NCBI RefSeq assembly: GCF_020520425.1 | Contig: NC_079492.1 | Coordinates: forward strand, 58,093,042-58,157,041 | Reading direction: 5' to 3' | Origin: Spinacia oleracea | Taxonomy: Eukaryota > Streptophyta > Magnoliopsida > Caryophyllales > Amaranthaceae | Length of the DNA stretch: 64,000 nucleotides | In this document: one piece after another, positions 47,384-59,230 of the stretch | How positions within the stretch are numbered: position 1 is the stretch's first letter | How the letters are laid out: every line of letters starts with the position of its first letter | Made by a program: the position numbers and the translations under genes | The notes under the pieces: generated by a model | The model's database searches: none | What the model was told of the DNA's origin: nothing | What the model saw: only the letters and a program-made list of their open reading frames with translations

Positions 47384-47551
47384 ACCAATTGACTGTTGGT
47401 TCAGTGGTGATTGAGGCTGAACTTGGTAGGGAGGACCCGTGTTCGATCCCCCGCAACAACAACTGGGAGGGGAATGAAACCTATCCACTCAGAACTCGCC
47501 CCGAATCCGAATTAGCCCTAAGGGTGAACCGGGTGGTACACCAAAAAAAAA
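47384..47551 (+). mobile_element. tRNA-derived SINE with 17-bp target duplication
   Basis: A 168-bp insertion with A-box 'tggttcagtgg' and B-box 'gtgttcgatcc' spaced as in RNA polymerase III promoters, and a poly(A) tail at 47543-47551. It is flanked by perfect 17-bp repeats TATGTACATTAATGTTT (47367-47383 and 47552-47568). It is almost free of decay, so recent. A 96-codon open frame across it is spurious. Confidence 0.93.
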
Positions 47552-47713
47552 TATGTACATTAATGTTTCATACGGAGTATTCATTATCCATATGGAAAGT
47601 GGTGATAATATTTCTATACGAGTGTCTATTTATCTATTTGGTAATACTCCCGAAATAATTGTTGTTTGTGTTGATTCATATGTTAACGATTTTGCAAGAC
47701 ATATAAGTATACA

Positions 47714-48310
47714 CAGGGACGGACCCAACACTGGGCATGGTGGGGCACGTGCCCCACCATTATATGTAAAAACAAGTTATATAAAATACGTGTGCCCTAC
47801 AGTACCAATGTAATGGTCTTGTCTCAGTGATTAGTAGACATTTGCTTTTTTGCAGGGATCCTGGGTTCGAATCCCAATCATGCATATTTGCTATACTTTT
47901 TATTCGCCTCTCTTTGTTTTCCTTTATGTTCAGTTGTTTTCCCCACTCACTCATAAATACTTTTGGGTTTTTTTCCTTCATTTTTTTGTTTGCAATTTTT
48001 TTTAATTTATGTTTTCCTATTTATCTTTTTCAAATTTTTGCAACAAAAAATGATAAATTTGATTGTACACTCAATCTTTGTCATGATGGGCTAGCATATA
48101 TTGGTCCTAAATTGGATTTGCGACTCCAGTATTGAATTTTATTTTCTAACGATATAGATATTTGAACCTACGTGGTATTAACCTACGGAATACAACTATT
48201 ATTAAGTACAAATATAAACTAAATGGAGGTAATAATTTACTTTGCTTGAAGTTTTATAGTTGATGGTGAGAAGGTGTCATACCAAGTTCAAATTTCCGGG
48301 TCCGCCAATG
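47714..48310. mobile_element. hAT-type non-autonomous element
   Basis: The 597-bp element begins 'cagggacggaccca' and ends 'cgggtccgccaatg', matching the CAGTGGCGGACCCA hAT terminus. Flanking octamers agtataca and aatataca agree at seven of eight positions. It contains a tRNA-like 'tgggttcgaatccc' block at 47864-47877, perhaps a SINE remnant, but no transposase. Confidence 0.8.
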
Positions 48311-48783
48311 AATATACACTGTTGATTTTAATAATATAGATATCTCTTCATTTATTTTACATAATATTTTATTCATAATAAAAAAAAGAAATTGATATGA
48401 TATTTTCAAACAATATTTACGTAAGCGTCGTTTGATTCGTTTACTTTTATTCTACATGTTTTACAAGAAGAAACTGGAGAAATGTGGGTTGCATCAATTA
48501 TTTGAATGAGATGAGAAGAATAACTTTATTTTACGATAGGGCATCTGCATATTAAAATTAACCACATAACCATTTTTTGTTTAATTTGTCAAATGCCATC
48601 ATGACTTTCTTGAAATGTATTATTCTCTTGATTAGTTTCTTACTTTGGTTTTTATGTCCATCCAAACATTATATTCATGTCCATTGTGATGTTGATTTTT
48701 TATAAATATTGTTAGTTATTATATTGATTTAGCATGCTTATACTTTTAAAATTATCCCGTGTATTAGTACGGACACATACTAG

Positions 48784-49853
48784 TAGATTTATTTAAAGGT
48801 ATTCAACAAAACATGTTTTTTCCGTGTGAGAGAAAACTCCTACATATATAAAATGAAGACTATGTCTAACAATTGTAACTAAAAGAGAACAGAGGAAGTA
48901 TAGCAAAGAGTGGTTGTAGCACCAAGCATTCAAGCAAATGTAAGTTTATGCTTTACCAGTTGCCAGTTGCCAGTTGCCACTTGAATAATTTGTCTGCACC
49001 AGAGAATTGAATGATCGAGTTGGTTAAAGCAAATGAGTCATAAGGCACTAGTGAATGTGTTATATGTTGTGTGTTGCAGACACCAATACAACCAAATTTC
49101 CGTCTAGGGCCGGGCCAGAACTACCACTTTATTAATTGCAATTTTGCAGTCAATTAGCTTCTTCCAATGCTATACTATTTTCGAACAACTCATCATGAAC
49201 CAACGTAGTATTACGGAGTAGTATATTGATTTTCTATATTGATTTACTATCCATTTTCCCAAGTTAGTTCTGGCTATATTTCACTATTTTAGCCAATGAT
49301 AAGTATTTTTGTTACTTATTATAAGTGAATAACTAGAGTTGTGCATGGGCATGGCCCAGGCCAACATAAAGTGGGCCCAACAAAACATGATCCCATCATA
49401 AGCCCGATATGGCAAGAGAGTCACACTGATGGGTAATGGGGCCATGCACGCCATGGCCCATGGATACCATTTTGAAAATTTGGCTAATGGTTCAGCCTTA
49501 GAGATCCAAAAAAAGCCTAATGGTTCGGCCCGTTTGGCTCTTCCCCACCTCCACTCACATGGATTGTAAACATGACCAAATTTAGGAATGCCTTCGCCAT
49601 TAGATCAGGTTCGGATTCCAACTCATTCCATTCATTTCCTTTCAGCTTCACAACTCACCCGCTTAACCCATCACCTGCATCATCCATCCGCCATCCACCG
49701 GCCATCCTCAATATTTGGATCTAATAAATATAATATTATAAAAAAAGTTACATCACCTGAATACAATATGATTTGTCACCCGCTTTTCACCCATTTAATA
49801 ACCACCTATCAATTAATAAAAGGATAACCATTAGATAGTCATCCCTACGGCTT
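48784..49853. other. Spacer with no recognised gene
   Basis: It includes 'cagttgccagttgccagttgc' short tandem repeats near 48958 and a stretch rich in 'catggccc' near 49340-49470. Open frames are short and without domains. Confidence 0.4.
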
Positions 49854-50125
49854 CATTACAAGAATTTGTCTCTTTAATAACAACCTAATTACGACGGGTC
49901 AAAAATCCCGTCATAAAAGTCTTTTGCGACGGGGCTGACAACCAAATAAAGACGGGAACAACCGTCGTAAATGTCTTTTACGACGGGTTAATGATAAGAT
50001 TTTTCATTAATGACGACCCCCTTTTATGACGAGTTCGCGACAGGAAATCCCGTCATTAATCAACAATTATTAGCCTTAATTAACAACGGGATTTCCTGTA
50101 GTTAATAGTACAATTTCTTGTAGTG
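49854..50125. mobile_element. CACTA-type MITE
   Basis: The right end is 'caatttcttgtagtg', the exact reverse complement of the plant CACTA terminus CACTACAAGAAATTG; the left end 'cattacaagaatttg' is a diverged copy. Subterminal 'gacggg' and 'cccgtc' motifs in both orientations are typical of CACTA transposons. At 272 bp it is non-autonomous. Confidence 0.85.
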
Positions 50126-51189
50126 TTTACAACCTTATGATCAACATTTGGCACCTCCTAAAGTCCTAGCAAATCCTCAAAATTAAGGCAGACAGTTGTA
50201 AAATGATGATCGAATAGAATGGAATTGAAGGCAGCTGTGAATTCACAAGTGAAGTGTGGGGGTATCCTTTATCCACCATTATATTGTTAATTGATTAGAT
50301 TTGTGTTAAGCAAGAGTTTGAGTTAGTTTCACGGTTTCAACAAACCCCAACATTAAGTTTAAAACCCATTCAATCATCATTTACTAATTACTATCCTTCA
50401 CTCGTCTTTCTTCTGATTGGCTGCTTCTTCTTGTGTAAACATACTTTTCCCACTACAGAAATCACGTGATCATCAAAGCTAAAGGAAGATCCAAGGGCTC
50501 CACAAACCTCCTATGTTAACCCCACCTAGTGATACAAGTTGCAAGATCAAGTGTGTTTTGATGTTGAAATTAGAGTTATCTACTTTTGGAAAAAGGTTAA
50601 ATGACATAAATGTGACTCACATTCTTTGTCATCCTATATGTTATTTCATCGATAATTGATACATGTAAATTATGGATAAAAAAATTAATTAAGCTTGTGG
50701 TTCTAAACATAGTACGTACTCCTTTCGGGCTTTTTTAAGTCTTTAACCGTTACATGTCGAAATTTGTGACTTTGAGTTAAATTTGTTAAAATATTGAGTA
50801 TTTCGGAGTACTATAGAAATTTGGTGGTGAGTTAATTCGTTATTATAAGAACTTAGGGAGTGTTTGGTAAGATCACTGGAAATGAAATGGAAAGGATTTT
50901 GATAAGAAGGGGAAATGGTAATAAAAAATGTTACCTTAAATGATTGTTTGGTATTATAATGGAATGGAAACAATTATAATACATTCCCTTTCTTTTTGTT
51001 TGGAATGATTAGTAAAGGAATGGAAAGGAAACACTACTTTCATTTATTATGCATATTTCTTTCAATTGAAAAAAAAGGAAAAAGAAAAATGAAAACATTG
51101 GTACTGTTAATCACAAGATTCCTCCACTTACAATTCTCTCTCATCTATTTCACACGTCTCTCTCTCCTCTAACTACAAGCAAACTCTTT
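50126..51189. other. Spacer with no recognised gene
   Basis: The stretch 50858-51045 ('gggagtgtttggtaagatc' onward, rich in 'ggaatggaa') resembles a MITE but the right terminus is not evident. The final 70 bases are CT-rich. No gene was seen. Confidence 0.4.
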
Positions 51190-53830
51190 TTTAAGTTTGA
51201 AACAAGTTGGTTGTTGGATGAGAGTTGTAAGCTCGCTGTGAAAGAGGCTTGGGAGATGTCGGAGGGGGCAATAACACTAGAGAGAATAGCTGCTGTAGGC
51301 CGAGGCCTAGCTTGGTGGAGCGGGGAGAAGTTTAACAAGTTGGGCAAGCAGATTACGGAGGCAGAGAGGGCTCTACATAAAGCCCAACAACAACCTATTT
51401 CGGCGAGCAGTTGTGAAGAGTGTGCCAGGTTAGAGAAAAAAACTTGATGATTTAAATGATAAATATGAGGCTTACTGGTACATAAGATCACGAGTGTCGG
51501 AGGTTCGGGACGGAGATAGGAACACAAAATACTTCCACCATAAAGCTTCACAAAGGAAGAGACGTAACCATATTAAGGGATTACTTGATGAGATGGGAGT
51601 GTTGCGAACGGAGGAGGATGATATTGTACGAATTATTTCACATTATTATGATAATTTATTTTCCTCAACTAACCCATTACATATTGATATGCAGGAGGTA
51701 TTAAAATGTGTTAACTCATTCATTTCTCCTGAGATTAATACGGATCTCTTATTACCATTCTCGAAGGATGAGATTTTTGCAGCCCTGCAACAAATGCATC
51801 CCTGTAAAGCTCCGGGTCCAGATGGTATGCACGCTAATTTTTATCAGCGATTCTGGCATATTGTAGGTGATGATGTCACGGAGTTTGTTAGTAATATTCT
51901 ACACGGTATCACATCTCCTAGCTGTGTAAATAAGACTAACATTGTATTGATCCCGAAAGTTAAGTCTCCTACTTCTACGGCAGAATTTAGACCTATTGCT
52001 CTTTGTAATGTCCTCTAAAAGATGGTATCGAAGTCGATTGTGATGAGACTTAAAAATTTGCTCCCCGAGGTTGTGACAGATAATCAAAGTGCGTTGGTTC
52101 CGGGAAGACTGATTACAGATAATGCACTTATAACAATGGAAATTTTCCATACTATGAAGAAGAGGAGCCGATGTCGAAGGGGCCTAATTTCTACGAAGCT
52201 TGATATGAGTAAGGCTCATGACAGAGTCGAATGGGGCTTTCTGAGGAAATTATTACTTACAATGGGTTTTGACGGTCGTTGGGTGAACCTAGTAATGGAG
52301 TGTGTTTCAACTGTATCATACTCTTTTGTCCTGAATGGAGGTGTTTGTGGTTCTGTGACACCGACAGGGAGATCCTCTATCCCCATATCTTTTTATTCTT
52401 GTAGCTGATGCTTTTTCTAGGACGCTACAGAATAAAGTGCAAGAAAAGAAGTTACACGGGGCTAAGGCTAGTAGGAGTGGACCGGAAATCTCACATCTTT
52501 TATTTGCAGATGACAACCTACTCTTTAAGAGGGCCAACCGACAAGAATGCTCAGTTGTAGTTGATATTCTCAACCAGTATGAAGTAGCATCCGGACAGAA
52601 AATTAATTATGAAAAGTCGGAGGTCTCATTTAGTAAAGGGGTTAGTGTGGAGCGAAGAGAAGAGCTGATGACGGTTTTGAATATGCGGCAAGTTGACAGG
52701 CATGAGAAATATATAGGCATCCCAACGATTGTGGGAAGATCGAAAACGGCTGTGTTTGGTGCTTTGTTAGACAGGATATGGAAAAAACTACAAGGGTGGA
52801 AGGAGAAATTTCTCTCTCGTGCGGGAAAATAAGTACTCCTAAAATCAGTAATACAGGCAATACCGACCTATCTCATGGGAGTGTATAAGCTACCGGTCTC
52901 AATTATTCAGAGCATACACTCGGCGATGGCGAGGTTTTGGTGGGGCCAGAAAGGTTCACAACGGAAGATGCATTGGAAAAGTTGGGATACTCTATGTATC
53001 CCAAAATGTTTGGGGGGGGTATGGGCTTTAAAGACTTGTCTGTGTTTAATGACGCCCTTCTTGGGCGCCAAGCTTGGAGACTTGTTCGTGCACCCGAGAC
53101 TTTATTCGGTAGAGTAATGAAGGCTAAGTACTACCCCAATTGCTCTTTCCTTGAAGCCTCACTCGGATATAATTGTAGCTTTCCCTGGAAAAGTATCTGG
53201 AGCTCAAAGTCATTAATTAAGGAGGGCATGATTTGGAGGGTAGGAAATGGAGTAAACATAAATATTTGGAGTGCACCTTGGTTGACAGATGAGAATGGTA
53301 GGTTTGTGTTGAGTGAAAAAGTGGATGATTTGATAAATGTTAGTGACCTGATTGATCATAGATCACACGAGTGGAAGGTGGAGGTGATAGAGGAACAATT
53401 TGGTGTGAGAGATGCTGAATGTATTTTAGCCATCCCCTTGAGCCTGCATGACCAAGCTGACGAGATTACGTGGGCATATTCCAATGATGGAGAATACTCA
53501 GTGAAGACCTCCTATATGTTAGGAAAAGGTTGTAATTTGGACACTTTTCATCAGGCCTTTGTGGACATTTGGAGGATGGATGTTAGCCCAAAAGTTAGAC
53601 AATTCATGTGGAAGCTTTGTACAGGTACACTACCGGTCCGTGAGTTATTGAAGCAGCGTCACTTAATTGACGAGTCTAAGTCCATGGTGTAAAGAGGATG
53701 AAACGTTTGGACACGTACTCTTCAAATGTGTGCGGGTGAAGGACTTTTGGGAAGAGTGTGGGTGCATCGGGATGACTGATTGGAATGGTGCCAGTACAAT
53801 ATATGTGTGATTTTGTTGAGAGTTGGAAGA
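51190..53830 (+). pseudogene. LINE ORF2 remnant: reverse transcriptase and zinc-binding region
   Basis: Ordered RT blocks are readable on the plus strand: 'KAPGPDGMHANFYQ' (about 51809-51850), 'PIALCNVL' before 52018, 'SALVPGRLITDNAL', motif A 'LDMSKAHDRVEW' (about 52198-52233) and motif C 'LLFADDNLLF'. The catalytic aspartates are present. Then come 'PWKSIW', 'WRVGNGVNINIW' and the zf-RVT region with 'WKLCTGTLPVRELL' and 'FGHVLFKC'. Lesions: an extra A in the run at 51434-51440, a TAA stop at 52016-52018, a frameshift near 52365, a TAA stop at 52830-52832, an over-long G run at 53012-53019 and a frameshift near 53685. Ordinary decay of a LINE copy; it encodes no working enzyme. Confidence 0.9.
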
Positions 53831-53978
53831 CCTTAGACTCAAAAACAAGGCAAAAGGGAGCAATTTTAGCTTGGTGTATTTGGGGTGATCGTAACCAGAA
53901 AAATATTTGAGAACAAAATAACACCAAACGCAGTGCTTATAGAGAGGGTCAACAGGCTCGCAGAGGAACAAGGCAAAT

Positions 53979-54314
53979 ATGCTGCTCGTAATTTATAAGC
54001 CTATGGGTCTGAGGAGGACAGCTAGTCCATGTTCTTGGCAAGCTCCACTTGAAGGTGTGATCAAAATTAATGCGGATGCTTCACTAATTGAGAGAGGATG
54101 GGTGGGTCTTGGCATTGTGGCTAGGAATCATGAGGGGAAGGTCATGTTTGCAGCTACTAGAAAAACTAAAGCATTTTGGCCACCGGAAATAGCGGAGGCG
54201 AAGGCTCTTGTACTAGCAGCAAAGTTGGGAAGAAAGTATGAATTTGATGATGTTATTTTGGAGACCGATTGCAATCATTGATTACTAGGCTTTCGAAAGG
54301 TGTAATCTACCTAT
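53979..54314 (+). pseudogene. LINE RNase H domain, first part
   Basis: 'VIKINADASLIERGWVGLGI' carries the first catalytic Asp, 'PPEIAEAKAL' the Glu and 'VILETDCNH' the second Asp of a type I RNase H. A one-base loss after 'DCNH' gives an early stop at 54279-54281, and the domain is cut at 54314 by the inserted LTR element. RNase H at the C-terminus is found in a subset of plant L1 LINEs. Confidence 0.88.
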
Positions 54315-54532
54315 TGATAGAGTTATGAGAAAGCTTGAGTATATTGCATTGTATGAATTACATTATATAGCTATAATAGTAACAACTAATCTAGCTTAAT
54401 CCTAGGAATTAGAGATATTCTTTGACTAACAATTAGGGATTTACATTGACAAATAACCTAAATGCAAGGAGTAATATTAGGGATTACAATAACTATAATA
54501 TTGACTAAGATATACTACGTATATCTTCTACA
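54315..54532 (-). repeat. Left LTR of the TRIM-like element
   Basis: 218 bp, from 'tgatagagttatgag' to 'atatcttctaca' on the plus strand. By eye it differs from the right LTR by about one base. Confidence 0.95.
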
Positions 54533-55375
54533 CGCCCCCGCAAGACGGACGACCGGGACGAGAGACCAGTCTTGAACAGATCGAAGTAGAGGAGGTAGCG
54601 AACACCGAAGATGTGGGTTGCACGGTTTCACCATAGGAGAAGTTGTCGGAGCTCCAACGTGAGGTTGAGCGACCAAAAATATGAAGAGTAGAGCGTGCTC
54701 CAGGATGTTGGGGTTTTGGCTTGTTGGGTGAGAACAAAGAAAGCCACCAAATTTGCTACATGAGAAAGAGATGTGCGAAACAAAATCATCAACTGCTCTT
54801 TTCTTTTTTTTTTTTTTTTTTTTTGAGAGAAAGATAATTTTAAAAATAAAGAGGGGAATGAAGGGAGTGTTGATGCATATTTAAATTTTTCATAGAAAGT
54901 TCCATTACCAATTACCATCAATGAAGGAGAGGGTAAAAGGTTAGGGTACGAGTTTATGTTTCTCCATATTCCATAAGAATGAGGAGGGGTAGGGTTTCAT
55001 ACTTTCATTGCCACAAAGGAGGTATTCCCTAGGGGTTGGATGAAGGAGATTTACGTTCGGCAATGCTCTTGGTAGTCTAACTACGGGGTGATGCCGAAAA
55101 GTTAAGATGGAGTTTTGAAGCTTTCTCTATTGAAGAGAGGGAAGAGAGGAGGGAGGTTGCATATAGAGGGTTTCCATTTTCATGTCATTAGGAAGAAGAA
55201 TAGGGTAGAAATGATGTTTGATAGACATGGAGAGGGAACTATTATGGTCACCATCATTAATTTGTCGTTGTCGACAATGGTGATTGATGGTGTCGCCATG
55301 AAAAGATGAGAGTCTTGAGAAAGGAGGTGGATAGCGGAAGCAAAAAAAAAAATGGATCTATAGCTCATGATACCA
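54533..55375 (-). other. Interior of the TRIM-like element
   Basis: 843 bp with short minus-strand open frames (54528-54737, 69 codons; 54628-54921, 97 codons) that look Ser/Leu-rich and have no recognised domain. A poly-T run at 54808-54824 (poly-A on the element strand) lies inside. A 64-codon plus-strand frame at 55115-55309 is also unrecognised. A captured host fragment is possible but unproven. Confidence 0.5.
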
Positions 55376-55593
55376 TGATAGAGTTATGAGAAAGCTTGAG
55401 TATATTGCATTGTATGAATTACATTATATAGCTATAATAGTAACAACTAACCTAGCTTAATCCTAGGAATTAGAGATATTCTTTGACTAACAATTAGGGA
55501 TTTACATTGACAAATAACCTAAATGCAAGGAGTAATATTAGGGATTACAATAACTATAATATTGACTAAGATATACTACGTATATCTTCTACA
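55376..55593 (-). repeat. Right LTR of the TRIM-like element
   Basis: 218-bp partner of 54315-54532. Confidence 0.95.
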
Positions 55594-55804
55594 CCTATCT
55601 GGTCTTGATGGAGTGTTGAGAGATATTTTGGATTTGTGTAGTTGTTTCAAGTCTGTTAATGGGACTCATGTTAAAAGGGATGGCAATTGTGTCGCTCATC
55701 ACCTTGCTAAGCTAGTTCCATTTGGAGTCGAACAAGTATGGGAAAATCATTGTCCTACTGAAATCTCTCCGTATGTATTGATGGACACTTTGTCCTTAAA
55801 TTAA
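55594..55804 (+). pseudogene. LINE RNase H domain, last part
   Basis: Immediately right of the insertion the LINE frame resumes with 'LSGLDGVLRDILDLC' and ends with 'VKRDGNCVAHHLAKL', the RNase H C-terminal block (R-D-x-N-x-x-A-H-x-L-A) common to plant LINEs and RNase H-like proteins, then 'LSLN' and stop. This shows that the LINE was whole before the LTR element landed. Confidence 0.9.
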
Positions 55805-55841
55805 TATACTAGCTTAATTTTTCCCTCAAAAAAAAAAAAAA

Positions 55842-56592
55842 CATTACAAATTGGAATATGGGCATTCAAACCTGAACTTATTGTAGACATGCTCTCAGTT
55901 ATCACCATTAGACCAATACCTCATTGGTAAGTACTTGTAGATGATTATAGAAAAAGCTGTTCTACAAATTTATCAATAAACCTAGTGACTTAAAACAAAT
56001 TTATTAGATCATATAAATGTTTACGAATGGAATTCTTAACTAAATTAATTAGAGCATATAAATGTTTACAAATGGAATCCGTAACTAAATTTTTCTCTAT
56101 AGATAATCCAAATTGCATGCGAGCGCAATTTCTACAAAGTTTCTCTTTTTTGTTTTTTTTTTTACATCGGCTTGAACCTACATTAACGAAAAGAAATTAA
56201 AAACCTATAACAACAACCAGACGAAGGCAGAACACTTTCTCAACGGGAGCCGTTTATGTATAATATTTTTAAGTTTTATCTACCTCCGTATAATTTTACA
56301 ATTGACATTTAAAGAAAAAATTGTCAAACAAACTACAAGTAACAAAAAAATATTAGAAAAAACAAGAAAAGATTAAACTAAACAAATCAAAAATGCAAAT
56401 GATAGACACAGGATGAATTGACAAATACAAAGTGGACTATAAAAGAATAAATGGAAAAGGGGAAAAAGAATGAGGTATAAAAAAAAAGCAGAAGACAAAT
56501 CCAAACTATAAGAAGAATCGTCGATCACGGACTTATGAGGCTATGTCAAAACTGACTATACCACTGTGCCAACTGCAAAGTTTATGTATTTA
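55842..56592. other. Spacer with no recognised gene
   Basis: AT-rich. A short near-repeat 'atcatataaatgtttacgaa' / 'gcatataaatgtttacaaat' at 56008 and 56053 is visible. Nothing else is supported. Confidence 0.4.
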
Positions 56593-56860
56593 CTAGTTTT
56601 CTATGCACGCGATGCGTGCTTATATTTAAAACGCACGTACAAAAATATTTATTTGGTTAATTATTTTTTTTCTTTTATTTTTTCTTAGTTATAATATTTG
56701 ATGGTTTTAGTAAATCTCTTTTAAATTAATTACATTGTAATATAAAATGTTTTTGTGTTTTTTAACTTAATAAGGGTAAAATAGGTAATCATTATTTACG
56801 CCGCTCAAGCGTTTCATTATATAATAAAGGCTTGTCAATGTAGCCATTATTAGCTCCTAC

Positions 56861-56955
56861 CACACAAAGAGTCAATCTTTCCCTTATTAGCCATTATGGT
56901 GTGATACACACAAAAAGTCAATCTTTCCCTTATTAGCCATTATGGTGTGATAAAC
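56861..56955. repeat. About 47-bp tandem duplication
   Basis: 'aagtcaatctttcccttatt' followed by 'agccattatggtgtgata' occurs twice in a row inside the Helitron, near its 3' end. Confidence 0.85.
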
Positions 56956-57346
56956 TACAGTAATATATACCGAGTATATGCTCACAAAAACTTGATTATA
57001 AGAAGCTGAACTTGTCTATTTTAATGAAAACTCCAGGCCAATTCACCCTAACCAAATTAAATAAAAAGAACAGATTGGTTCAACAGGGCTTACAAATGTA
57101 AGTGAAAATTATAGCTAGTTTTGGAATTAAAACTTAAAAATAATCGTTTTTAGTAAAACAATTAGACAAATTAGCTATTTTTGATCCAATAAATGAGGTA
57201 TTACAATTGAAGATAAAGAATATTCATTGTGAAATAAATTGAGTTTCATCAAATAAGATTAAAACCGACATGAATAAAACCTTAAATTCTACCTCTACAA
57301 TTTACGACTATATTACTTCGTATTAACATTCATGTGCAACGAACTT

Positions 57347-57625
57347 CTAATCATATAAATCATTAGTGGCTTCAGCAGAGGTAGTAGCATTAGCAACAGT
57401 TGCACTCTGATTTGTGTCAAAACGGGATTCAGTACCAAACACGCGAGACTGCTGCAACGTTTGTGTAAACGACTTGTATTTCCTAATGTCTGCATCGCTG
57501 ACACTTCTTCGTGCATACTTCATCGACTCTTCAAAGTCTGATGCCTTGATCTCAGACACCTCTTCACTTTCATCTTCTTTCATACTATCAGTGTTCTTGC
57601 TTCTCTTCTTCTCCTTCTCAATATC
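57347..57625 (-). pseudogene. Captured last exon of a CDC48/p97 AAA-ATPase gene
   Basis: After a splice acceptor TTTTTTGCAG (57635-57626) the minus strand encodes 92 residues and a stop. It contains 'FEESMKYARRSVSDADIRKY' and 'FTQTLQQSR.FG', the near-invariant C-terminal region of plant CDC48, and ends 'TNDLYD', a variant of the DDDLYN/S tail. CDC48 is the hexameric ubiquitin-selective segregase; this piece lacks both ATPase domains and cannot work alone. Substitutions at conserved sites (for example SRVFGTESRF for SRGFGSEFRF) suggest relaxed constraint. It keeps an intron boundary, so it was copied from genomic DNA, and it lies in the Helitron's sense orientation. Confidence 0.92.
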
Positions 57626-59230
57626 CTGCAAAAAATCTTTTTCTTGCACAAATTCTGGTTATTTCAACCGAAAGATATGCATACATATACTATGATTATA
57701 ATTCGCAAAGTACATCAATCAAGAGAAAATGGATAGCTCAGAGCCTTTGAAAAATAAATTGGACTAATAACAAAATCCCCTCTAGCGAAGAGAGAAGTTA
57801 TTTGAAGTCATTACGGCTAGACAATAAGATATCTAAATGCATAATATTCCGTGGCCAACACCGACATAACTACTTCTAAGGGTTCTAACTATCCCAAACA
57901 CAACTGAAGTCAAACTACTCATTAGCATTCAAAGAGAAAACCCCAAGATCTAACTCTACCCAATAAAATAACTGTCATTTTTAATGTGGAGAGAGTCATT
58001 AATTAGATTTTTAAGTCCAATAAAGTTCATAAAAATGTGAACTGTATTAAGATACACTTCACAAAAACCATTCTTTAACGAAATAAAACAAAAACCAATG
58101 AAAAAACTCAAGAAACACAATCTTTAAATTGTCAATCCTCTTTAGTAAAGGTTACTGCCTGCTTGTCAAGTTGTCAATCCTCTCGATCGAGATCTTTCCC
58201 CTTCCCATTTTTCTATTTCTCAATTTTTCAACCTATATGAATGCAAAATCAACAAACAACAATCAACAAACAACAATCAACAAACAACAACAATTAGTTA
58301 AAAGATCTAAGTAAGAAAGTTATTCAAAGTGAAAAAACGATCTGGGTTGCTGCACCATTTCCGGCAGAGATCCATGGGAAGCGATGGAAGGCCGACGGTG
58401 GGAAGCGATGTAAGGCCCACGATTTGATTATTGAAGAGCCTGTTAAGAAATTCAAACAAAAATAGGAAAAACACATCTAATAAACAAAATCTCCAAAATC
58501 AATTCAAAAAAAATGAAAATTTAATAAAAATTGTTGAAATCTCACCCGAATTCAATAACGCATTATCAAGTTCAATAGCTTGCGCGCAATTCGAATAGGA
58601 AGCTCTTTATTAAGAAACTGAGCAGAAATCAACAAATTATGATATTAGAATAAAAACCCTAAAACTGAACTTTGTGGATGTTATTTCAGAATAAATTGGA
58701 ATTAGCTCAAAGTCCAGTAAGAGGAGTCCATTAGCCAATTCAGATCAGAAAGAGGAGTCAGTCTTCACAGGAATTAGCAGGAAGAGGAATTAAATCAATT
58801 GAATCAATTGGAGTATAAGAACTCGTTTTATTTTATTCCCCTGCTTCCAATTACTGAAATAAAAAATTAAAATTGAAATTGGAATTAAAACCCTAAAACT
58901 GAAATAAAACCCAGAAAATTAAAAATAAGAGATAATTACTTGATTTTCAGGCATTTACAGGCATTTACTTGATTTTCAGGTGGATTAATCACAGAACCCA
59001 GGTTTAAATAAAACCCAGTTTAAGCTGTACAGTTTCAACAAACCCACAAACCTTCATTCCATTTTCAGCACCAATCATCAAGTACATTACACGATTCAGA
59101 AGTACACTAATTAAGAAAATTCAACTATAATTGCAACTGATAATTTGAATTTCAAAGTCCAAACTTCCCATGTATGAAACCAATTACCGTTTTTAGAATA
59201 AAAATTAATCAAAAATCTGCAAATATTACC

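Larger units (their letters stand above)
46397..48783 (+). mobile_element. Helitron-like element with nested insertions
   Basis: The 5' end is TCTATATAATTAAAGC after an A, and the 3' end is 'ggacacatactag' followed by T, with a short hairpin (ccgt...acgg) upstream of CTAG. These are the Helitron hallmarks (5' TC, 3' hairpin, CTRR, insertion between A and T). The 2387 bp include a SINE (47384-47551) and an hAT element (47714-48310). No Rep/helicase coding was seen, so it is non-autonomous. A second 5' end lies 288 bp upstream. The 3' hairpin is imperfect, so the call is moderate. Confidence 0.6.
54315..55593 (-). mobile_element. Short non-autonomous LTR element (TRIM-like), minus strand
   Basis: Two 218-bp direct repeats (54315-54532 and 55376-55593) with TG...CA ends flank 843 bp, and the whole is bordered by perfect 5-bp repeats CCTAT (54310-54314, 55594-55598). 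Next to the right LTR the minus strand reads TGGTATCATGAGC, a Met-tRNA-type primer site; next to the left LTR it reads 'gcgggggcg', a polypurine tract. The LTRs look nearly identical, so the insertion is young. The interior encodes no gag or pol that I recognise. Confidence 0.93.
51190..55841 (+). mobile_element. L1-type LINE, 5'-truncated, split by a short LTR element
   Basis: ORF2 starts mid-protein in the linker between endonuclease and RT ('FETSWLLDESC' at about 51200) and proceeds through RT, a zinc-binding domain and RNase H to a stop at 55802-55804, followed by a poly(A) tail at 55828-55841. The endonuclease and ORF1 are missing, typical of 5' truncation during target-primed reverse transcription. 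Bases 54315-55593 are a later insertion. I could not identify the LINE's own target duplication. Confidence 0.9.

Noticed and set aside
47368..47658. 96-codon open frame
   Set aside because: It runs across a SINE and its target duplication, so it is chance.
47864..47877. tRNA-like B-box 'tgggttcgaatccc'
   Set aside because: There is no cloverleaf around it and it lies inside an hAT element. At most it is a SINE remnant, not a tRNA gene.
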